A stretch of 5,576 bases of DNA, from assembly GCA_028703745.1 (NCBI GenBank), contig JAQVME010000106.1:1-5576 (forward strand), read 5' to 3'. Made by a program: the position numbers and the translations under genes. A model generated the notes under the pieces. It was given only the letters and a program-made list of their open reading frames with translations. It was not told the DNA's origin and did no database searches. Of the stretch, positions 1 through 4,322 are shown in pieces; the stretch's first letter is position 1; each line of letters begins with the position of its first letter. The stretch comes from Clostridia bacterium (GTDB lineage: Bacteria > Bacillota > Clostridia > Christensenellales > DTU072).

Positions 1-120
1 TTGACCTTGGAAGCGAAACTTGGCCGCGAAGTCGATGTTCTTCACAGCCGCCAGCCCCGCTGGAACAATGCGCAGACCAGGGCGCTGTCGAATTGCGCGC
101 GGCGCATGCTGGCCTGCATT
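1..120. other. GC-rich segment of different composition at left edge
   Basis: These bases run at about 60-65% GC by hand count, against about 47% in the next 60 bases and very AT-rich spacers elsewhere. The change falls near 115-125, inside the 3' end of the surface-protein gene, just after the NITANITLTGL segment. Several frames on both strands stay open with GC-rich third positions, as expected of high-GC DNA, so I cannot tell which frame, if any, is coded. It may be a recombination junction, a foreign insertion or a chimeric contig end. I do not recognise any encoded peptide. Confidence 0.5.
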
Positions 121-1388
121 TCCTCCGAGAGTCCCGTCAAAGTGATATTTGCCGTGATATTCAAGCCTTGAATGACACCGCCGTTGCCGTAAGACAACAC
201 AGATCCGATATACCAGCCTGCGAAGCTACCCGTCTCGTTGAAAAGGCTGTTCGCCAGCGGTATGGTATAATTGTTGTCGTAATAAACTGTTCTCGACAGA
301 TTACTGCCATTGTAGGTCCAGCCGGAAGTCCCTAGCCCGCTCCTCCAAGTATACCCCGAGGGCGGAACAAGCGTCAAAGTATAGCTCGAGGGCGTACCGT
401 AATACGCTCCGTAGTATGTGCCCTGTCCGCCATAGCTTTGAGAAGAGAAGGTGGACAGATTCATCGTTATCGTTTGCGAGGACGTATAAGCCGTGCCGAA
501 CGCCGAGGTCAAAGAGGGACCGGTCTTGCCGTATCTCCATACGGCGCCGGGATATCTGTTTACATCGGCGCAGGTAAGCGTATAGCTGTCGCCGAAAGTA
601 TTGTAGGTACATACCGTCCAGTCGTTCTGGCTGATAACGGTATTATTGTAACGCACGCTGGAATACAAATTTGCTCTGTTGCCCGAAGCGCCCGGAGTGT
701 TTGGGGTCGACAGACCGACTCTAAAGGTGGGTTTATCGCTTACCGAAATCGTCATCGTCATGCCATATACGTTCAAATCGGCGGGGTTGCCCCAAAAAGA
801 GCCGTCAATAAAAGTGTACATATGTCCGACGATATAATTCGCCGTGCCAAAGGATTCCGTATATTGGGATTTTGATATTTCGCCACCGCCTACGGAGGTT
901 TCGCCCGTCAGCGCTTTATTGGCGGTGGGCGTGTGGCGGGTGGATTGAACTGAGACGCCTACGGCGAAGGAAATATCGTTTGAATTTGAATCTGCTTTTG
1001 CGGCAAAGCTTACTCTGGATACCAGTCCCAGCTGAAACAAATATTTGAGATTGTCGGGAACAGGAATATTAACGCAGGTGTAGACTTCGTCTTGACCGGA
1101 AAAAATGTTATCGCTGTCATATATCCTGTAAGTTGTGCTGTTTACCGTGGTAAGAGAAGCGCTGTAGCCTGAGTTGTCAATAACCCAATATGAACCTATA
1201 TAGCTTTCGAGTGAAGAATTTGTTATGGGAATTTGGTAGGCGTTTATGCCGGTATTGATAGCGTCAGCGGCTTCAAAATAGCTTGATACGCTATAATCAC
1301 TTTGTTGATAAACCGTGCCGCTTGACACACCGTAGGCAAGAGCTGCGCCTTCGGGAGAGGCAAAAACAGGAATCAAGACCGCAAGCAA
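42..1388 (-). CDS. Secreted surface-type protein, main body (5' end frameshifted)
   Basis: I do not recognise a named family. Reading from a TTG at 1388 gives 448 residues, but this is probably not the true start: it lies in the middle of a hydrophobic stretch (LLAVLIPVFA), followed by a good signal-peptidase site at ALA-YG (residues 16-20). The positively charged start of that signal peptide is encoded just upstream in another frame (see 1373-1459). The mature part is rich in Ser, Thr, Tyr, Gly and Asn, poor in charge and has no further hydrophobic helix, as in beta-rich exported cell-surface proteins. Residues about 385-418 (GSFAGWY, then ITANITLTGL) resemble one InlB-type/Listeria-Bacteroides repeat, common in clostridial surface proteins; this is a resemblance only. 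The last 25 or so residues (after SEE) come from GC-rich DNA of different character, include MRRAQ and end QRGWRL. No sortase motif, C-terminal anchor or dockerin is visible, so the original C-terminus may be missing. It could be a pseudogene or a live gene with a sequence error. Confidence 0.6.
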   Translation of the reverse strand: MLAVLIPVFASPEGAALAYGVSSGTVYQQSDYSVSSYFEAADAINTGINAYQIPITNSSLESYIGSYWVIDNSGYSASLTTVNSTTYRIYDSDNIFSGQDEVYTCVNIPVPDNLKYLFQLGLVSRVSFAAKADSNSNDISFAVGVSVQSTRHTPTANKALTGETSVGGGEISKSQYTESFGTANYIVGHMYTFIDGSFWGNPADLNVYGMTMTISVSDKPTFRVGLSTPNTPGASGNRANLYSSVRYNNTVISQNDWTVCTYNTFGDSYTLTCADVNRYPGAVWRYGKTGPSLTSAFGTAYTSSQTITMNLSTFSSQSYGGQGTYYGAYYGTPSSYTLTLVPPSGYTWRSGLGTSGWTYNGSNLSRTVYYDNNYTIPLANSLFNETGSFAGWYIGSVLSYGNGGVIQGLNITANITLTGLSEEMQASMRRAQFDSALVCALFQRGWRL

Positions 1389-1459
1389 AAAAGAAGCAGT
1401 AACACAACGGCTTTTGCGACTATTCTTTTGAAACTAAATTGATTTCTTGCGGTTTCCAT
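1373..1459 (-). other. Displaced signal-peptide start of the surface protein
   Basis: An ATG at 1459 opens a 28-codon frame beginning METARNQFSFKRIVAKAVV and then LLLLF, a textbook n-region plus hydrophobic core. It runs into CLRS and a TGA at 1375-1373. Adding one T to the T6 run (1392-1387 on the minus strand) would fuse it to the main body as LLLLF-LLAVLIPVFASPEG-AALA-YG, a complete Sec signal peptide, for a preprotein of about 472 residues. The upstream ribosome binding site is weak: AGGG sits about 15 bases back and AAAAGAAG abuts the ATG. The fit between the halves makes this the real 5' end of the gene with a one-base frame discrepancy. Confidence 0.75.
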
Positions 1460-1529
1460 CTTCTTTTGCGCTAACCCTACTTTTATTTAATAGCTTATAG
1501 TTATTCAGTGCTTGTATGGTTATAGCTTA

Positions 1530-1558
1530 ATAATAATTTATTTTATTATTGTTGTCAA
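1530..1558 (-). promoter_or_regulatory. Promoter of the surface-protein gene
   Basis: On the minus strand TTGACA (1558-1553) is followed after exactly 17 bases by TATTAT (1535-1530), a near-consensus vegetative promoter. Transcription would begin near 1523, leaving a leader of about 64 bases before the ATG at 1459. The octamer TAAGCTAT (minus strand) occurs twice, at 1529-1522 by the expected start site and at 1497-1490 in the leader, 32 bases apart; whether it is a binding site is unknown. A strong promoter argues that the locus is or recently was expressed. Confidence 0.65.
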
Positions 1559-1654
1559 TAGTCCTTATCTCTCAAACATTAGTAAATAAATCGTCGTCAG
1601 GGGATTATCCCGCCGAGATCAAAACAACGGCTTTCATAATGGGTATTTTGAACC

Positions 1655-1694
1655 AAAAAAAATGCGCATTTAGCGGTTGTGCTATGGCGCATTT
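1655..1694 (-). terminator. Rho-independent terminator of the phosphatase transcript
   Basis: On the minus strand AAATGCGC (1694-1687) pairs with GCGCATTT (1667-1660), with an inner stem TAGC/GCTA (1684-1681 with 1674-1671) around a six-base loop. The T run at 1662-1655 is eight long, partly shared with the stem. A GC-containing stem followed by a U tract is the classic intrinsic terminator, here about 80 bases past the phosphatase stop codon. The run of A at 1695-1703 could let it also work weakly in the other direction, but no plus-strand gene leads into it. Confidence 0.75.
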
Positions 1695-1743
1695 GCAAAA
1701 AAATCTATAATAGAGTATTTTGCTTTGAATTATGTTCAGGTAT

Positions 1744-1770
1744 AAAAACCGGTATTTGGGTAACCCAAAT
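1744..1770 (-). terminator. Hairpin just after the phosphatase stop codon
   Basis: ATTTGGG and CCCAAAT (1770-1764 and 1760-1754) form a perfect seven-base stem with a three-base loop, starting two bases after the TAG of the phosphatase gene. On the minus strand ACCGG and then TTTTT (1748-1744) follow. The five-base gap before a short T tract makes it a poor intrinsic terminator by itself; it may instead protect the mRNA 3' end or act in tandem with the stronger one at 1655-1694. Confidence 0.45.
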
Positions 1771-1772
1771 GT

Positions 1773-2519
1773 CTATTCTGTATACCTATCGCGAAGTTTT
1801 GTTATATCACTTTGTTCAAGCGAAAATTCGCATTTCAGATAGTTTTCCACGCTGCCGTATTTTCCGATGATAGCCTCAAAAGCCGCGTCGAGCAACGCCT
1901 TATCGACGACAAAGAGCGGCTCGAACCGTTTCATAATAACCCTTCGCAACGCCTTTGGCACAAAACGCGCGGCCTGCTTTTCTATGTGTTCTTTTATTTC
2001 GAGGCTCTTCATATAGTCGGCAAGTATGTCCTCATATTTGGCACCGAGTATTAGGAGAAGTATTACGCTCCCCATTCCCGCCCTGTCCTTACCCGCCGTG
2101 CAATGTTGCAAAAAAGGCACCTCACCCTGCTGCATTGCCTTGACCATGGCTCTGTAGCTTTCGTTGTCGAAGGGAAGATTGCGGTAAGATACTTTTATGT
2201 CGTCCAGAGAGAATTTTAGAAATACGCGGGATAAAAAAGAGCTTTTTTTGAGCTTGAAAAGCTTGTCGTTGTTCATGGCCGCCGGCAGATTGATATACTT
2301 TGCTCCGATTTCTCCGTAAGGATTTTTCTTTACCATGACGGTTTCGTCCTCGTCGCGGTAATCGAAAATCACCCTCAGATTCAGGTTCCTCAGATATTCA
2401 ATATCCTCTTTTGTGGCATCATTTAGCATGGCGCTTCTGTAAAAAAGACAGTTCTTGACCTTTCTGCCGTCCCCTGTGGGAATGCCTCCAAGATCACGGA
2501 AATTCAAAACTTTTTGCAA
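1773..2519 (-). CDS. Tyrosine/phosphoinositide phosphatase, Y_phosphatase3 type
   Basis: Cysteine-based phosphatase that should hydrolyse phosphotyrosine, phosphoserine or phosphoinositide esters through a phosphocysteine intermediate. The 248-residue length suits the family that includes Listeria LipA and Mycobacterium PtpB. The sequence shows the N-terminal family signature NFRDLGG (residues 6-12), LFYRSAML (25-32), FDYRDEDE (52-59) where the family usually has a DLR-type motif, and the P-loop HCTAGKDRAG (139-148) with nucleophile Cys140 and phosphate-binding Arg146. The Lys and Asp in GKDR are typical of this lipid/dual-specificity subgroup. No signal peptide or membrane segment is visible, so it is probably cytoplasmic. 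The start is TTG at 2519, preferred because NFRDLGG belongs at the N-terminus and GGAGG (2528-2524) lies four bases upstream. The next Met (31) would remove the signature. It lies downstream of the lipase-like gene on the same strand, 197 bases away, with likely separate transcription. The substrate cannot be read from sequence. Confidence 0.9.
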   Translation of the reverse strand: MQKVLNFRDLGGIPTGDGRKVKNCLFYRSAMLNDATKEDIEYLRNLNLRVIFDYRDEDETVMVKKNPYGEIGAKYINLPAAMNNDKLFKLKKSSFLSRVFLKFSLDDIKVSYRNLPFDNESYRAMVKAMQQGEVPFLQHCTAGKDRAGMGSVILLLILGAKYEDILADYMKSLEIKEHIEKQAARFVPKALRRVIMKRFEPLFVVDKALLDAAFEAIIGKYGSVENYLKCEFSLEQSDITKLRDRYTE

Positions 2520-2523
2520 TTTT

Positions 2524-2528
2524 CCTCC
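2524..2528 (-). promoter_or_regulatory. Ribosome binding site GGAGG supporting the TTG start
   Basis: GGAGG is separated by AAAA from TTG at 2519. The spacing is slightly short but the motif is strong, and no ATG or GTG in frame lies nearby. It decides the choice of the non-ATG start for the phosphatase. Confidence 0.7.
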
Positions 2529-2568
2529 ACGGTTATGGTTTTTGCGTTGGTTTTTTTATTGTCCTTTA

Positions 2569-2619
2569 AGGCGAAAATTATAATCCTTGAATTATTCAAA
2601 AGTCTGATGTATTTCGCCT
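2569..2619 (-). repeat. Nested inverted repeat upstream of the phosphatase gene
   Basis: The perfect eight-base arms AGGCGAAA (2569-2576) and TTTCGCCT (2612-2619) enclose 35 bases. Inside them is a second perfect inverted repeat, TTGAAT-T-ATTCAA (2587-2599). The element ends 50 bases before the phosphatase start. A TATAAT on the minus strand (2582-2577) also falls inside it but has no acceptable -35 partner. It could fold in the leader RNA as a two-tier hairpin, or the inner palindrome could be an operator. No T tract follows the outer stem, so it is not an ordinary terminator. Confidence 0.55.
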
Positions 2620-2646
2620 ACTTGAGTATTCTTACTTTTATTATTA

Positions 2647-2675
2647 ATTATACGAAAAAATCTTGCTTTTAATAA
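2647..2675 (-). promoter_or_regulatory. Possible promoter of the phosphatase gene
   Basis: Minus-strand TATAAT (2652-2647) is a perfect -10 box. Seventeen bases upstream is TTATTA (2675-2670), only a partial -35 match. Transcription would begin near 2640 and give a leader of about 120 bases containing the nested inverted repeat. In such AT-rich DNA chance matches are common, and the -35 overlaps the lipase terminator hairpin, so this is tentative. Confidence 0.35.
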
Positions 2676-2683
2676 TTAAAGCA
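2655..2683 (-). terminator. Weak terminator after the lipase-like gene
   Basis: On the minus strand TGCTTT (2683-2678) pairs with AAAGCA (2669-2664) over an AT-rich loop, followed by AGA and then TTTTTT (2660-2655). It lies 34 bases past the stop codon of the lipase-like gene. The stem is only six pairs with two G-C pairs, so some read-through into the phosphatase gene is likely. Confidence 0.4.
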
Positions 2684-2716
2684 TGTTTTTATCGAAGGAT
2701 AAAAGTATAATTAAGT

Positions 2717-4126
2717 TTAATATAAGATTTTTCTCCAAATCTTTTTATACCAGACGCTTTTGTTTTCTATACTCTTAGAAACAAAGTCGTTGGTTGCCTC
2801 TGCCGCCGCTTGATAATATTTAATATTTACGCCGTAATGGTCTACGCCCGGCACATAGCATATCTTAGACTCGTCCTCAAGCATACCTACCGCCGAGGAC
2901 AAAAGCACCGTGCCGTCGCCGTCAAGAGTCGTTCCGGAGGATTCAAAAGCTATGCCGTCGCCTTCTGTCACATAATAAGCTTTGTTGACGGTAAGCACCT
3001 CCGTGCCCGCAAAATAAGTCGTATCGACAAGAGTCGTCGAAAGCACCTTTTCGCCGCTATCAAGAGTCACCGTAAGCGAGTCTTTATAAGCAAGCCATTG
3101 CTGCATGACCGGTCGCAAGTTGCCCTGAGAGTCCTTTGCCCACGGGCGCGAGCAATAAAAATCCCATAATTCCTCTTGGTTCAGAAAGCTTACGGGCTCT
3201 CCGTCAATACATATTGCCGCCTGTTCGCCGTGGTATTCGGAGGCAAACAGCTCATAAGACGGCAACAGTTGATACGCCGTCCAAATATTCAAAAGCTTCA
3301 TAAATTGATTTGTAAAAACCGTCTCCACGTTATTGGCAAGCCCTATAAGAGAGTTGGCAATGAGTTTTTCGACGAGTCCGGATATCATATCGGTAGTGTT
3401 CTCAAGAATGGTTATGGCGCTGAAGGAACCGTAATACGGGGAGTTGTAGCTGATATATTTTGATACTCTGGCTCTGTTCTCCGCGCTTCTTGCAAGATAC
3501 ACGCCCGCCACCTGCCCGCCGTTGCTGTGGGATACGAGTATGACGTCGTCATAATCGTTCTCGTTTATGTAGTTTTCGAGGAGTACGGCATTCTGTCTGT
3601 TGTCCATACGGAAATCGTAGTTAAAAACCTGCACCTCGTATTCTGCGCCGAACTGCGCGTTCAGCGAGTCGTACATATCTTTCTGCGCGTTGACCACGCC
3701 ATATTTCAAACGGGTGTCCTTTTCCCACGGCACACGCACGATGGTCTCGACGGCGGCAGTGCCGTCCTCGTTCATTGCCATCATATTGAACAAACTGTCG
3801 GAGGCTCCCATAGCGTCGTTAGCCAGCAATTTATCGAGCTGTTCTTGTACCGAATCCTCCATAAGCAAAGTAATCAGCTTACCCATGTTGAGTCCGGCAT
3901 CGCCTGTGATTTCGGAAAAAGATATATCCAAACCCTCGAACGGATCCCATACCCCTTCGCCCGTGGCGGAATCATACAAGCCGCTGGCAAAAAGCCCCGG
4001 CAAAATGATTACGGTTTTCTTTTCGGCCTTATATAAAGCGTAGGTGGTCACCGAAAGCGACATAAAAGCCAGTACCGGCACGATTGTGCAAATCAAAACG
4101 ATTATTAGGATTTTCTTTTTTGTCAT
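2717..4126 (-). CDS. Membrane-anchored/exported LCAT-like alpha/beta hydrolase
   Basis: Probable lipase, phospholipase or acyltransferase of the alpha/beta-hydrolase fold, closest in layout to lecithin:cholesterol acyltransferase (LCAT) relatives. Residues 1-31 form a Lys-rich start (MTKKK) and one hydrophobic segment, a signal anchor or uncleaved signal peptide, placing the enzyme outside the membrane. Next come the first strand and oxyanion region VIILPGLFASGLYD (39-52, like the LCAT PG-x-x-x-S-x-L start), VWDPFEG (59-65), VFNYDFRMD (167-175), and the nucleophile elbow VSHSNGG (198-204) with Ser201. The elbow reads S-x-S-x-G rather than G-x-S-x-G. The acid is probably Asp404 in GDGTVLLSS (403-411), the position and wording seen in LCAT enzymes, and the base His430 in VDHYGV (429-433). 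Residues 240-300 look like a lid or cap. At 469 residues it appears complete. ATG at 4126 is preceded by GAGAG nine bases upstream. It is divergent from the metallophosphoesterase gene. The acyl substrate and whether it hydrolyses or transfers are not known. Confidence 0.82.
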   Translation of the reverse strand: MTKKKILIIVLICTIVPVLAFMSLSVTTYALYKAEKKTVIILPGLFASGLYDSATGEGVWDPFEGLDISFSEITGDAGLNMGKLITLLMEDSVQEQLDKLLANDAMGASDSLFNMMAMNEDGTAAVETIVRVPWEKDTRLKYGVVNAQKDMYDSLNAQFGAEYEVQVFNYDFRMDNRQNAVLLENYINENDYDDVILVSHSNGGQVAGVYLARSAENRARVSKYISYNSPYYGSFSAITILENTTDMISGLVEKLIANSLIGLANNVETVFTNQFMKLLNIWTAYQLLPSYELFASEYHGEQAAICIDGEPVSFLNQEELWDFYCSRPWAKDSQGNLRPVMQQWLAYKDSLTVTLDSGEKVLSTTLVDTTYFAGTEVLTVNKAYYVTEGDGIAFESSGTTLDGDGTVLLSSAVGMLEDESKICYVPGVDHYGVNIKYYQAAAEATNDFVSKSIENKSVWYKKIWRKILY

Positions 4127-4160
4127 AATAAAAAACTCTCACAATACAATATTTTTAATC

Positions 4161-4189
4161 ATTGTAACATATTACCAAAGACTTTTCAA
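4161..4189 (-). promoter_or_regulatory. Promoter of the lipase-like gene
   Basis: Minus-strand TTGAAA (4189-4184), a 17-base spacer and TACAAT (4166-4161), with TG one base before the -10 box (TGTTACAAT), make a strong extended -10 promoter. The transcript would start near 4154, giving a leader of about 28 bases with GAGAG at 4140-4136 as ribosome binding site. The -35 box overlaps a direct repeat described separately. Confidence 0.65.
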
Positions 4190-4209
4190 CGCCATTTCGG
4201 TTTTCAACG
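4183..4209. repeat. Two TTTTCAACG direct repeats at the lipase promoter
   Basis: TTTTCAACG occurs at 4183-4191 and 4201-4209, 18 bases start to start. The first copy covers the -35 box of the minus-strand promoter. Tandem nine-base sites at this place could be bound by a regulator, but two copies alone in AT-rich DNA are weak evidence. Confidence 0.3.
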
Positions 4210-4265
4210 TTCGTTTTTGTCAAAAAAGTTATTTATATATTTTATTACTGCCATCATCGAAATAA

Positions 4266-4297
4266 TTGGCGAAAGAATGGATTTTTTGTAGTACAAT
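4266..4297 (+). promoter_or_regulatory. Tentative promoter of the metallophosphoesterase gene
   Basis: TACAAT at 4292-4297 is a good -10 box at a suitable distance from the ATG at 4323, but the nearest -35-like hexamer, TTGGCG at 4266-4271, is 20 bases away, longer than usual. An alternative is TTGTCA (4217-4222) with TTTATT (4241-4246) at an 18-base spacing. Some promoter must lie between 4127 and 4322 because the neighbouring gene is divergent; which pair is used cannot be decided by eye. Confidence 0.3.
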
Positions 4298-4312
4298 AAT
4301 AAAAAAAACTTC

Positions 4313-4316
4313 GAGG
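4313..4316 (+). promoter_or_regulatory. Ribosome binding site of the metallophosphoesterase
   Basis: GAGG lies six bases before ATG at 4323, a normal spacing. It supports this start, which also begins a charged MRKH signal-peptide n-region. Confidence 0.65.
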
Positions 4317-4322
4317 TCTTTG

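Noticed and set aside
1..45. Possible second minus-strand gene starting GTG at 45 and overlapping the surface-gene stop (GTGA), reading VKNIDFAAKFRFQGQ
   Set aside because: Only 15 codons remain before the edge, in GC-rich DNA where several frames are open; not enough to call.
438..875. 145-residue plus-strand frame opposite the surface-protein gene
   Set aside because: Arg-rich composition typical of an antisense shadow, with no ribosome binding site or motif.
1387..1392. Classical -1 programmed ribosomal frameshift site (X-XXY-YYZ)
   Set aside because: In the upstream frame the codons are CTT-TTT-TGC, which does not make the canonical heptamer, and no downstream pseudoknot was recognised. 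Single-tRNA or polymerase slippage remains possible and is covered in the finding.
1601..1611. GGGAT-T-ATCCC palindrome as a terminator or operator
   Set aside because: Short arms, no T tract on either side, and too far upstream of the surface-gene promoter to support a function.
2577..2582. TATAAT inside the nested inverted repeat as the main phosphatase promoter
   Set aside because: No -35-like hexamer at 16-18 bases and no extended TG, so it was not annotated as a separate promoter.
3527..4036. Long open frame on the plus strand inside the lipase-like gene, with other similar ones at 2810-3463 and 3690-4043
   Set aside because: They lie antisense to a gene with clear catalytic motifs, show no family motifs, and are explained by the codon pattern of the real gene.
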